A stretch of 64,000 nt of DNA from Acidithiobacillus caldus ATCC 51756 (GTDB lineage: Bacteria; Pseudomonadota; Gammaproteobacteria; Acidithiobacillales; Acidithiobacillaceae), in the NCBI RefSeq assembly GCF_000175575.2, contig NZ_CP005986.1:441549-505548 (forward strand), given 5' to 3'. This document shows, in pieces, positions 45,557-53,837 of this stretch. Each line of letters starts with the position of its first letter. Positions within the stretch are counted from its first letter, which is position 1. Both the position numbers and the translations under genes were made by a program. Under the pieces are notes generated by a model. That model made no database searches. It was given only the letters and a program-made list of their open reading frames with translations, and was not told the origin of the DNA.

Positions 45557-46995
45557 GGCGTTTTCCAGGTGGACCAGGGAGAACCGACGGCAAGCTCCAG
45601 GGCAACTTCCTGCTCGGCAAAGCTCTGCTCCAGGGCTGCCAGCTGCAGGGATTTGCTCAGGGCCTGACCGCGCAGGGTTTCGTAATCGAGGAGGGTGACG
45701 TTACCTTCGTTGAGGGCGGCGTCCAGGCGCTGGGCTTCTGCCTGCAGGGCCGGAACCTGCTCGCGCAGCAACTGGATTTCCCGACGCAGGCGTTGTAGAT
45801 CGGCGACCAGGGCGTGGATGTCGGCGCGGGTCTGGAATAGGCGCGCCGTGTAGTCCGCGTGGAGCTTTGCCCGGGTGGCTTCGGCCTCGGCGATGACGCC
45901 CCGGTTAGCATTGAAAAGCGGCAGCGTGAGGCTCACGTTGGGTCCCCAGGTCTGGACGTTGGAGGTATCGGCGGCACGGGTCAGGCCGATGGACAGTCCC
46001 GGATACTGGCCAAGAATGGCGCGGCGCAGGCGCGCATCCTGGGCGCTGTAGCCAGCGCGCAGGGCAGCGAGGTCTAGGCGGTGGCGCAGGGCCAGACGAT
46101 CCAGCATTTCGGTGGCGGGAATCGTCTCCCGCAATCGCGGGGGAGCGAGCTGCAAGTGCGCGTCGGGTGGTAGCCCCAGCGTTTGCAGGAGTTGGGCGCG
46201 TGCCTTGGTCACCTGCCGGGCCAAGGCCAGGGCGCGGTCCTCGCTATCGACGTAAGCAGCGCGCCGCAGGGCCGCCGTGGCCAGATCCAGATCTCCGCGC
46301 GCGAGCTCCGCCTCACTCTGCCGCCAGACCTTGCCGGTCAGTTGTGCAGCATCCCGGGCGATGGCCTCTTGCCGTTCCAGGTAGTACAGGCTGCGGGCCT
46401 GAAGACGCGCTTGTCCTGCCACGAGCCACTCGCGCCAGGCCACATCGTACCGCACCGAGCGGGCGTTGGCGCGCGCCGCCCGCAGATCCAGAGGGCGGGT
46501 GAAGAGACTGCCGATGCTCCAGTTGAGGCTCAGGTTGTAGGCGGTAAAGAGCTGTCCGTTGCCATTGCTGGGGAAGTCTGCGGCCAGGGAGATCTGCGGA
46601 TCGGGCAGGAGTCCGGCCTGAAAGACCTGCGCCTCTGCCAGGCCCTTTTCCTTGCGCAAGGCGCGCAGGTCCGGGTTGAGGAGTACGGCAATCTGGGCGA
46701 TCGCCTCACCGCTCAGGGGTGCGGCAAAGTCGATACCCTGGGTCTTCAGGGGCAATTGCGGAAGGGCCTGTGCCAGTTCGCGGTGCAGGCTGGCATCGCT
46801 GGGCGGGGCCTTGGCCAGGGGCAGGGCGGTGTAGTGGGCACAGCCGCCGAGGCCAAGGGCCAGGAGCAGCACGGGGAAAAGACCGCCGATCCGAAGCCGC
46901 CGGGGGGCTGCGGTTGGCGCCAGGGTGGCGGTAATGCCCGTATCGCGCCCAATCGGTCGCGACCTAAGACGGTGGTAGTCGAATCTAGGGGGCAT
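45553..46995 (-). CDS. TolC-like outer-membrane efflux lipoprotein
   Basis: 480-residue outer-membrane factor. A lipoprotein signal with lipobox GLGGCAHY (Cys about 53) follows an unusually long basic N-terminus (MPPRFDYHRLRSRPIGRDTGITATLAPTAAPRRLRIGG). The body is two long helical repeats with strand pairs (LSLNWSIGSLFTRPLDLRAARANARSVRYDVAWREWL; NVSLTLPLFNANRGVIAEAEATRAKLHADYTARLFQTRADI). The start overlaps the histidine kinase gene by 11 bp and has GGAG 8-11 nt upstream. Forms the outer-membrane channel for the adjacent pump. Confidence 0.88.
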   Translation of the reverse strand: MPPRFDYHRLRSRPIGRDTGITATLAPTAAPRRLRIGGLFPVLLLALGLGGCAHYTALPLAKAPPSDASLHRELAQALPQLPLKTQGIDFAAPLSGEAIAQIAVLLNPDLRALRKEKGLAEAQVFQAGLLPDPQISLAADFPSNGNGQLFTAYNLSLNWSIGSLFTRPLDLRAARANARSVRYDVAWREWLVAGQARLQARSLYYLERQEAIARDAAQLTGKVWRQSEAELARGDLDLATAALRRAAYVDSEDRALALARQVTKARAQLLQTLGLPPDAHLQLAPPRLRETIPATEMLDRLALRHRLDLAALRAGYSAQDARLRRAILGQYPGLSIGLTRAADTSNVQTWGPNVSLTLPLFNANRGVIAEAEATRAKLHADYTARLFQTRADIHALVADLQRLRREIQLLREQVPALQAEAQRLDAALNEGNVTLLDYETLRGQALSKSLQLAALEQSFAEQEVALELAVGSPWSTWKTP

Positions 46996-48343
46996 GGCGG
47001 GTCTCCACTGCCGGGGCGGTTCCCCTGGGATGACGGTAAATGAGGCGCAGGCCGCGTCCCTGGGCACCATCGGCCAGTTCGATGGTGCCGCCCAGGCGTG
47101 CGGCGGCAGCTCGGATGATGGCAAGGCCGAGGCCGCTGCCCTCGCCCGGACTCTCCGGCAGGCGGAAAAAGGGATCGAAGACCCGCTGGCGCAGCGGCCC
47201 GGGAATCCCGGGGCCTTCGTCTTCCACCACGAACTCCAGGGCCGTGTCCGACTCGACGACGCGCAAGGTAACCTGGCTCATCGGCGGACCGTATTGCAGG
47301 GCATTGTCCAGGGCATTGGCCAGCAAGGTTTCCAGGGCGATGGGATCGGCGTCTAATGAGAGGCCAGCCGGTGCCGCGAGGCCAAGGTCAATGCGGCGGG
47401 CTTCGGCAATGGGTCCGCGCTCGGCAAGCAATCGGTGCAGGAAGGGCTCCAGGGCAAAGTGCTGCCAGATCGTGGCCCGCGATTCCTGCCGCTCGAGACT
47501 CAGCAATTGATCGAGCAGGTGGCGGGCGCGCTCCAGCCCCTTATCCACCTGCTCCAGGCGCTGACGGCAGAGGCCAATAGCTTGGGCATTGCGGGCGTTG
47601 TCCAACTGTAGGGACAGGGCCGCCAAAGGGGTGCGCAGCTGGTGGGCAGCATCGGCGACAAAGCGGCGTTCGCGCTGGCGCAGTTCGCCGATGCGCTGCA
47701 AAAGGTGGGAGATGGCATCGAGAAAAGGTCGCAGCTCCGCCGGCACCCGCCGTTGTGGCCAGTGTAGCGGTGCTTCCGCCGGCTGGCGCTCGAGGTAGTC
47801 GGCCATCTCCCGCAGCGGCGCCAGGGCGCGATCCACCAGCAGCCAGGACACCAGCACCAGAAAGGGCAGGAGGATGAGGAAGGGCCAGAGCGTGCGCTCG
47901 GCGCCATCTTCGGCCGCTTCGGCCCGCAGCTGGGTCGGCTGCAGGACCGCGAGACCCACTCCTTCGGGATTTGGCCGGACGAAAACCCGCCAGTGGCGCT
48001 CGCCGAGTTTCAGGGTATGAAAACCCGGGCCCAGGGATGCGGGCAGGGGGTGGGGCGAGTTCGGGTCGCCCAGGCGTTCCACCAGGAGGCGATTGTCCCG
48101 ATCGATATCGCCGTAGAGGCGCTCCGGACTCGGGCTGGCGGCGGCGGCCAGGGAAACGTAGCGCGCCGTCTGTGCCAGGACATTATCCTGCATCTCCTGG
48201 GCGTCGCGATAGGCGAGCAGATAGGAGGCAACGGCCGCAAGGACACCAGCCCCTAAAATCCAGACGACGAGGGCCCAGGACAGGCGGCGGCGCAGGGAGA
48301 AATCGCCGGAACGCAAAGCGTCACGTCCGGTTTTGGTGCTCAC
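46985..48343 (-). CDS. Sensor histidine kinase (QseC/PmrB-like)
   Basis: 452 residues. There are two transmembrane helices (about 20-45 and 150-172) flanking a periplasmic sensor of about 105 residues, then a HAMP-like linker. The phosphoacceptor domain has FVADAAHQLRTPLAAL (His about 233), and the ATPase domain has a N-box NALDNALQYGPP, a G1 box VEDEGPGIP and a G2 box GEGSGLGLAI. It overlaps the response regulator stop by 4 bp. Signal unknown; the operon suggests it controls the efflux pump and responds to cations, lipids or drugs. Confidence 0.93.
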   Translation of the reverse strand: MSTKTGRDALRSGDFSLRRRLSWALVVWILGAGVLAAVASYLLAYRDAQEMQDNVLAQTARYVSLAAAASPSPERLYGDIDRDNRLLVERLGDPNSPHPLPASLGPGFHTLKLGERHWRVFVRPNPEGVGLAVLQPTQLRAEAAEDGAERTLWPFLILLPFLVLVSWLLVDRALAPLREMADYLERQPAEAPLHWPQRRVPAELRPFLDAISHLLQRIGELRQRERRFVADAAHQLRTPLAALSLQLDNARNAQAIGLCRQRLEQVDKGLERARHLLDQLLSLERQESRATIWQHFALEPFLHRLLAERGPIAEARRIDLGLAAPAGLSLDADPIALETLLANALDNALQYGPPMSQVTLRVVESDTALEFVVEDEGPGIPGPLRQRVFDPFFRLPESPGEGSGLGLAIIRAAAARLGGTIELADGAQGRGLRLIYRHPRGTAPAVETRHAP

Positions 48344-49011
48344 CCGCGCCGCTCCACCAGCCAGCCGGCACCGCGGATGTTCTGGATGGCATCGCTACCC
48401 AGTTTGCGCCGCAGGCTGTGGATGAGAAAGTCTATGCTGTTGCTCTCCACCTCTTCCCCCCAGGGGTAGAGGCGCGTCTCCAGCTCTTGACGGCTGAAGA
48501 TGACGCCGGGGCGGGACAGTAAGGTGGAGAGTAGGGCAAATTCCCGCTGGCCGAGGCGCTGTCGTTGCTCCTCTTGCCCCTCCCGCCAGGCTTCGAAGCT
48601 CGCCGGATCCATATGGATCTTGCCGTTGCTGAGGATGGCCTGACCGCTGCCGCCCTGGCGCCGCTGCAGCACGCGCAGGCGCGCTAGTAGCTCGCTGCTG
48701 GCGAAGGGTTTTACGAGGTAGTCGTCGGCACCGCTGTCCAGACCCTCGATGCGGGTTTCCAGGGCATCGCGGGCGCTCAAGATGATGACGGGCAGGGAGC
48801 TACCGCGCTCGCGCAGTTCCCGCAAGAGGTCCAGGCCCTCCCCATCGGGAAGGCCCAGATCCAGCAACAGAACCTCGTGTTCCGGGGGGTTCAGGGCGGT
48901 GCGCGCCGTCCTGGCGCTGCGCAGCCAGTCGACGGCATGACCGCCTTCGCGCAGGGCAATGACCAGGGCCTCACCCAGCATGACGTCGTCCTCGATCAGC
49001 AGAAGCCGCAC
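48340..49011 (-). CDS. OmpR-family response regulator (QseB/PmrA-like)
   Basis: 223 residues. The receiver domain has the acidic pair EDD (7-9), phosphoacceptor Asp in LLLDLGLPDGEG (about 51), Thr/Ser switch ILSARD and Lys in LVKPFASSEL. The winged-helix DNA-binding domain ends in SIDFLIHSLRRKLGSDAIQNIRGAGWLV. It is the first regulatory gene after the PepSY protein gene. An 11-bp-period CTAAT/CTAAG pair upstream of the PepSY gene resembles PmrA/QseB sites and may be its autoregulatory target. Confidence 0.94.
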   Translation of the reverse strand: MRLLLIEDDVMLGEALVIALREGGHAVDWLRSARTARTALNPPEHEVLLLDLGLPDGEGLDLLRELRERGSSLPVIILSARDALETRIEGLDSGADDYLVKPFASSELLARLRVLQRRQGGSGQAILSNGKIHMDPASFEAWREGQEEQRQRLGQREFALLSTLLSRPGVIFSRQELETRLYPWGEEVESNSIDFLIHSLRRKLGSDAIQNIRGAGWLVERRG

Positions 49012-49054
49012 GACCCCTCTCTCCCGGTTGTCATCCAGTGCCCAAGGACGAAAC

Positions 49055-49354
49055 TCAGTCCTTGCCGTCGTCCACGGAGTTCTCGAGGAGCTTGCCAGTT
49101 ATGGCATCCACCCCCACCTCGTGCACGACTTTACCGTTGCGGATGTCAAAAGAGTAGCGCAAGCCACTGCCACCCGCCTCCTTCTCCAGCTCCACATCTT
49201 CGATCTGGCCCGGGAAGGTCTTCAGGGCGGTGGCCTTGGCCTGCTCCAGCGAGACCTTGGCCTCCTTGCTGAATTGCTCGCCCTTGAAGGCCATGGCGGT
49301 ACCACTGACCACGAGGCCGGCGAGGACGACACCAACAACAAGCGCTTTTTTCAT
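49055..49354 (-). CDS. Periplasmic PepSY-domain protein
   Basis: 99 residues: signal peptide MKKALVVGVVLAGLVVSGTAMA, then one PepSY domain (FSKEAKVSLEQAKATALKTFPGQIEDVELEKEAGGSGLRYSFDIRNGKVVHEVGVDAITGKLLEN). PepSY proteins often accompany two-component systems and are proposed to tune sensor kinases or peptidases. It precedes the response regulator by 43 bp in the same direction. ATG with AGGAG 8-12 nt upstream. Confidence 0.88.
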   Translation of the reverse strand: MKKALVVGVVLAGLVVSGTAMAFKGEQFSKEAKVSLEQAKATALKTFPGQIEDVELEKEAGGSGLRYSFDIRNGKVVHEVGVDAITGKLLENSVDDGKD

Positions 49355-49417
49355 GACAGACTCCTGCAGTTTTGGGAACGCCCCATGCGTTCACGAAGCA
49401 GAGTGTGCCGGTCGGAA

Positions 49418-49433
49418 CTTAGGAGAAAATTAG
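49418..49433 (-). promoter_or_regulatory. Candidate PmrA/QseB-type box
   Basis: On the minus strand CTAAT (49433-49429) and CTAAG (49422-49418) form a direct repeat with an 11-bp period, matching the spacing of PmrA/QseB boxes (two 6-mers separated by 5 bp). It is 64-79 bp upstream of the PepSY gene, in the promoter region of the operon that encodes such a regulator. Confidence 0.4.
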
Positions 49434-49536
49434 CGCCGCCGCCCCCAAGTGGGCGTTGGAAGAACGGGAGGCGGGCGTACTGCCCATGGGCTTGGGGCAG
49501 TAGGCGGTGAAGGCAGTTACTGCGCGGTCTCGCCCC

Positions 49537-50484
49537 TCAGTCCATGAACAGGGAGCTGACGGAGTCTTCTTCGGCGATGCGGCGGATGGTTTCGGCCAAA
49601 AGCTCCGCAACGGACAGGACCCGGATCTTGCTGCAGTTGGCGGCGTCTTCCCGCAGCGGGATGGTGTCGGTGACGACGAGCTCGTCCAGATCCGAGGCGG
49701 CGATGCGGGCGGTGGCAGAGCCGGAAAGGACGGGATGGGTACAATAGGCGGAGACGCGCAGGGCGCCCCGTTCCTTGAGGGCGTGGGCGGCCTCGCAGAG
49801 GGTGTTGGCGGTGTCGACCATATCGTCCACGAGTACGCAACTGCGCCCGCGGACATCGCCGATGATGTTCATGACCACGGACTCATTGGGCCGGGGACGG
49901 CGCTTGTCGATGATGGCGAGATCCACCTCCAGACGCTTGGCGATGGCGCGCGCCCGCACCACGCCGCCGACGTCCGGCGAAACCACCATGAGGTCGGGAT
50001 AATTCTGGCGCCAGATATCGCCCAGGAGAATGGGCGAGGCGTAGATGTTATCCACGGGCACATCGAAGAACCCCTGGATCTGGTCGGCGTGCAGATCCAT
50101 GGTGAGGACGCGATTGGCCCCGGCGCGGGCGATGAGATCGGCCACCAGCTTGGCCGTGATGGCGGTGCGGGAGCGGGACTTGCGGTCCTGTCGCGCGTAG
50201 CCATAGTAGGGGATCACCGCCGTGATGCGATTGGCGGAAGCGCGTTTGAACGCGTCGATCAGGGTCAGCAGTTCCATGAGGTGGTCGTTGGTGGGCGCGC
50301 AGGTGGGCTGAATGGCGAAGACATCGCGTCCACGGACGTTTTCGAGAATCTCGACGAAGACCTCGCCATCGCTGAAGGTGCTGACGTCGGCCCGACCCAG
50401 GGGAATTTGCAGGAAGCGCGCCACCTGGGTCGCGAGGCGGGGATTGGCGTTCCCGCTGAAGACCATGAGATTACCGTGGGACAT
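49537..50484 (-). CDS. prs: Ribose-phosphate pyrophosphokinase
   Basis: 315-residue enzyme making PRPP from ribose 5-phosphate and ATP for nucleotide, His and Trp synthesis. Landmarks include the start [20 protein letters not shown], the catalytic region [19 protein letters not shown] (about 95-113), [17 protein letters not shown], and the PRPP-binding loop [14 protein letters not shown] (about 218-231). The ATG at 50484 has AAAGGAAG upstream; a 15-residue extension is dropped. It follows tRNA-Gln by 46 bp, as in many gammaproteobacteria (ispE-tRNA-Gln-prs). Confidence 0.97.
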   Translation of the reverse strand: MSHGNLMVFSGNANPRLATQVARFLQIPLGRADVSTFSDGEVFVEILENVRGRDVFAIQPTCAPTNDHLMELLTLIDAFKRASANRITAVIPYYGYARQDRKSRSRTAITAKLVADLIARAGANRVLTMDLHADQIQGFFDVPVDNIYASPILLGDIWRQNYPDLMVVSPDVGGVVRARAIAKRLEVDLAIIDKRRPRPNESVVMNIIGDVRGRSCVLVDDMVDTANTLCEAAHALKERGALRVSAYCTHPVLSGSATARIAASDLDELVVTDTIPLREDAANCSKIRVLSVAELLAETIRRIAEEDSVSSLFMD

Positions 50485-50530
50485 GCTGGAAGACTTCCTT
50501 TGACTCGGCCTCAGGGCGCGACAATGCAAA

Positions 50531-50605
50531 TGGCTGGGGCGCCAGGATTCGAACCTGGGAATGCCGGAATCAAAATCCGGTGCCTTACCGCTTGGCTACG
50601 CCCCA
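50531..50605 (-). tRNA. tRNA-Gln (anticodon TTG)
   Basis: 75-nt cloverleaf with encoded CCA. The acceptor stem is TGGGGCG/CGCCCCA, D-arm GCC/GGC, anticodon arm CCGGA-TTTTGAT-TCCGG (anticodon TTG) and T-arm CCAGG-TTCGAAT-CCTGG. It lies 4 bp after the ispE stop and upstream of prs, probably processed from a common transcript. Confidence 0.97.
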
Positions 50606-50609
50606 AAAA

Positions 50610-51458
50610 TCAATCCTCGACCAGGTGCTGCAGCGGGTGGATATTGCGGCCCTGAACCACCCACGCCCGCCAGCCCGACGGTAACTCGGCTTGGAGAGCT
50701 TCCGGCTCCACCGTGCCACCAAGTTGGCCGAAACAGCATGCACCACTGCCCGTTAGCATGGGCTCATGAAGACCCGCCGCCGACATCCAGCGCAGGCATT
50801 CGTCCACCGCCGGATACAACTGCCGTACCAGTGCCTCGAGGGTATTGGTCGGGGCCTCGGCCAAGAACGCCGATATTGTGATGGGGGGGTGTCGACGTGT
50901 CAATCGAGGGTGCTGGAACACGGCGGCCGTGTGCACGGAGACGCCCGGATGGATGAGGAAAAAGCGCGGTTCGGAAAGCTCTGGAAGGGCCTGTAGGCGC
51001 TCACCGATGCCCTCGGCCCAGGCGCTGCGGCCAAAGAGGAATACGGGCACGTCCGCACCGAGGCGTAGACCGAGCTCCATGAGGTCCGGGCGCTTCAATC
51101 CACAGCCCCAGAGCCGGTTGAGGACGAGCAGCGTGGTGGCGGCATCGGAAGATCCTCCACCCAGACCACCGCCCATGGGCAGCGTCTTGTCCAGGGTGAT
51201 GGCAACGCCTTCACGGCAGCCCGTTTCCTCTGCGAGCAGGCGAGCGGCGCGCAGACAGAGATCCTGCTCCTCGGGGACCTGGGCGATCTTGGGGAAACGG
51301 CGAAACTGCCCGGCAGGAAGGGAGCGGAATTGCAGGGTATCGGCCAGATCCAGATACTGAAAAACCGTTTGCAGCAGGTGGTAGCCGTCTTCGCGTCGGC
51401 CCACCACCCGCAGCATGCGGTTGATCTTGGCGGGGGCGGGGAAGGTATCGCCGCTCAC
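50610..51458 (-). CDS. ispE: 4-diphosphocytidyl-2-C-methyl-D-erythritol kinase
   Basis: 282-residue GHMP kinase of the MEP isoprenoid pathway. The N-terminus FPAPAKINRMLRVVGRREDGYHLLQTVFQYLDL carries the substrate-binding Lys. The ATP loop is LPMGGGLGGGSSDAATTLLVLNRLW (about 90-114), and the C-terminal GHMP motif is MLTGSGACCFG. The start is GTG at 51458 with GGAG 10-13 nt upstream and overlaps the lolB stop by 4 bp (GTGA). A longer reading frame upstream is the lolB shadow. Confidence 0.95.
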   Translation of the reverse strand: MSGDTFPAPAKINRMLRVVGRREDGYHLLQTVFQYLDLADTLQFRSLPAGQFRRFPKIAQVPEEQDLCLRAARLLAEETGCREGVAITLDKTLPMGGGLGGGSSDAATTLLVLNRLWGCGLKRPDLMELGLRLGADVPVFLFGRSAWAEGIGERLQALPELSEPRFFLIHPGVSVHTAAVFQHPRLTRRHPPITISAFLAEAPTNTLEALVRQLYPAVDECLRWMSAAGLHEPMLTGSGACCFGQLGGTVEPEALQAELPSGWRAWVVQGRNIHPLQHLVED

Positions 51459-52066
51459 GAGTCGGCTCCCAATTGCCAGCGGGTCACCGCCAGGCGCAGG
51501 CGCACACCGTCCGGTCCGTCGGCCTGCAGCAGGCTCGGCATCTGTAATCCACCCACGGCCGCATAGCGCAGGTAATGAATGTCCCAGGCGCCCCGGCTCA
51601 GAGTTTCGGGCAGGCCCTGGGCATCGCGGTGCACGGCACTGGCGCCGTTGGTAAGGCCCAACATCCACAGGGGTAGTTCCCGGGCCGGCAGCTGCACGTG
51701 CAGAACGTCGTCGAGGAGGACCTCCAGACTCTCCGCCTTTTCCCGTTTGCCGTCGATGGTCTGCAGTTCGGCACCGTCCGGGCTGGCCGTCAGACGGGCA
51801 ACGGTGCGCCCCAGGGGATCGTAGATGGAGAGTTCCTGGTGGGATGGACTTTGCCGCCAGCGATAGGAGAAGCTCTCGCTGCCCTGGGGCGTCTGGATCG
51901 AGGCCGAGCCGCTCGCCTGCCACTCCTTGAGGCTCTGCAAGACCTGGGTGCGCTCTTCGCTGGGCAGGGTCAGGGTGGGTTCGACCTTTGGCGGCGTCAG
52001 ACTGGCGCAGGCATCCAATAGGAGCGGCAGGAAGAGCGCCAGCAGCAGAGTGCGGTAGTGCCTCAC
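51455..52066 (-). CDS. lolB: Outer-membrane lipoprotein receptor LolB
   Basis: 203-residue lipoprotein that accepts lipoproteins from LolA and inserts them in the outer membrane. Signal peptide with lipobox LLDACAS (Cys about 20). The half-barrel fold segments WQASGSASIQTPQGSESFSYRWRQSPSHQELSIYDPLGRTVARL and PLWMLGL are in the family positions. It is coupled to the TPR gene upstream (4-bp overlap) and to ispE downstream, the usual TPR-lolB-ispE order. Confidence 0.9.
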   Translation of the reverse strand: MRHYRTLLLALFLPLLLDACASLTPPKVEPTLTLPSEERTQVLQSLKEWQASGSASIQTPQGSESFSYRWRQSPSHQELSIYDPLGRTVARLTASPDGAELQTIDGKREKAESLEVLLDDVLHVQLPARELPLWMLGLTNGASAVHRDAQGLPETLSRGAWDIHYLRYAAVGGLQMPSLLQADGPDGVRLRLAVTRWQLGADS

Positions 52067-53715
52067 TGGTGCAGCGCCCTCTTCAGCGTGGCATTGTCGG
52101 GGTGGGCGCGCAGGGCTTCACGCCAAATGGCCCGCGCCTCGGTCTTGCGTCCAAGATCCCAGAGAACCCGACCCAGGTGCTCACCCACCTCGGCATCGGG
52201 GTGCAGCTGCCGCCAGGCCTCCTGCAGGTAGGGCAGGGCCTCCTTGTCCTTTCCCTGCCGGTGGAAGAGCCAGCCGACGCTATCCAGTATGGCCGGATCC
52301 TTGGGCGAGAGCTGCAGCGCTTTTTGGAGCAGGGTCGCGGCACGCTCCAGGTGCTGGTTCCGCTCCAGCAGGCTGTAGCCCAGAAAATTGTAGGCAGCGG
52401 CATCGTCCGGTTTAAGGCGGATGACCTCCGTCATGGCCTGCTCCATGGCGGGATAATCCTTGGCGAGTTCGGCCTGAACGCCCGCCTCGAACCACAGCCC
52501 GGCGTCCTCGGGGTGCTTGGCCAACGCCCCCTGCAGGACTTTGCGGGCGGCAGCGCGGGCCCCCGAATCGGCCAGCAGCTGGGCCTGAAAAAGCGCGATC
52601 TGGGTATTGTCCGGATGTTCTCGGGCGAGGCTGTCCAGATCCGCCAGGGCTTTTTCCCGCCGTCCCAGCCGGTACTCGGCCTGGGCGATATGCAGGCGCA
52701 GTTCCAGCGCTAGGGCAGAATCCTGGATCCTTTGGAAATATTGCAGTGCGGTGTTCCAGCGTGCCTGGGCCTCCGCTAGAAGTCCAAGATAATACAGAGG
52801 GATGGGGGACTGGGGGGCAAGCTCGCGGGCACGCTCGAGGGCGTTCTGGGCCACCTTCCATTGGGAGTTCTGCAGGGCAACGGCACCCAGGGAAACCCAG
52901 AGTTCCGGATTTTCCGAATCGTCGCGCGTCAGTTTTTGCAGGACGCGCATGGCCTGTTCCTGCCCCCCTACCTGCAGATACAGGGCAGCCAGGTAGCGTT
53001 GGGCATCGAGATCGCCGGGATGATGCGCCGTGAAGGCCTGGATACTCTGCAGGGCCGCCGTTGGACCCTGCTGCTGGCGCAGGGCCTCGGCCAGAGCGAT
53101 GGCGATGTGCCCATCATCGGGTTGCAGCGTGCTGGCGCGGCGCAGGGCGGTGATGGCTTCCTGGGGACGATTCTCGGTGAGGTAGACCCGGCCGAGGTTG
53201 AAGTACGCGCTGGCCGAGTCCGGGTGATGCTGGACGAAGTCCTGTAGCAGCCGTTCGGCGTCACCACGGCGGCCGTGCTCCGCGAGCAAGGCGGCCAGTT
53301 GCTCGGTCACCGTGGCGTCCTCGGGGAAGCGAGCGAGGGTGGCCTGCAACAAGGCGATGGCTTTCTGATCCTCTCCCTCTGCTAGCAGGAGCGCCGCCTC
53401 GAAGCGGGCAGCCTCGGGATCGTCCGGCGCCGTTTCGCGCCACAAGCGTGCCCAGCGCAGGGCGTCGGAACGGTCGCCAAAACGTGTCGCCGCCTTGGTA
53501 GCAGCGGCGAGGACATTGGCTTGTGGAGCAAGCTCGACGGCCTTCTGCCAGGCTGGCAGGGCGACCTCCGCAACTCCCTGGGTAGTCGCGAACTCCGCCG
53601 TCAGAAGGTAGTAGAGGGTCTCGCCCCCAAGTGCTGGCGGTGGGGTGGCGGCACATCCGGAGAGGGGGAGGAGCAGCGCCAGTCCCAACGTCAGCGTCCA
53701 CCAGCCCTTACCCAT
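52063..53715 (-). CDS. TPR-repeat outer-membrane or periplasmic lipoprotein
   Basis: 550 residues with lipobox LPLSGCAA (Cys about 21), then about a dozen TPR-like helical pairs over residues 35-545. Clear repeats include ASAYFNLGRVYLTENRPQEAITALRRASTLQPDD, PELWVSLGAVALQNSQWKVAQNALERARELAPQS and PAILDSVGWLFHRQGKDKEALPYLQEAWRQLHPD. It is probably a protein-interaction scaffold at the envelope. This TPR-lolB-ispE linkage is common in beta- and gammaproteobacteria; a specific function is not established by sequence. Divergent from hemA. Confidence 0.85.
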   Translation of the reverse strand: MGKGWWTLTLGLALLLPLSGCAATPPPALGGETLYYLLTAEFATTQGVAEVALPAWQKAVELAPQANVLAAATKAATRFGDRSDALRWARLWRETAPDDPEAARFEAALLLAEGEDQKAIALLQATLARFPEDATVTEQLAALLAEHGRRGDAERLLQDFVQHHPDSASAYFNLGRVYLTENRPQEAITALRRASTLQPDDGHIAIALAEALRQQQGPTAALQSIQAFTAHHPGDLDAQRYLAALYLQVGGQEQAMRVLQKLTRDDSENPELWVSLGAVALQNSQWKVAQNALERARELAPQSPIPLYYLGLLAEAQARWNTALQYFQRIQDSALALELRLHIAQAEYRLGRREKALADLDSLAREHPDNTQIALFQAQLLADSGARAAARKVLQGALAKHPEDAGLWFEAGVQAELAKDYPAMEQAMTEVIRLKPDDAAAYNFLGYSLLERNQHLERAATLLQKALQLSPKDPAILDSVGWLFHRQGKDKEALPYLQEAWRQLHPDAEVGEHLGRVLWDLGRKTEARAIWREALRAHPDNATLKRALHQ

Positions 53716-53837
53716 GGTCCTCTTTCCCCAGCCTCTGCGATGTCGGCACGATAGCGCCTCCCTCCACGGCTTGCAATCGGCCCAGGCCTTCGCGACAATC
53801 CGCGGATCGGTGAATTACGCAGCGGACGGGATCGGTT

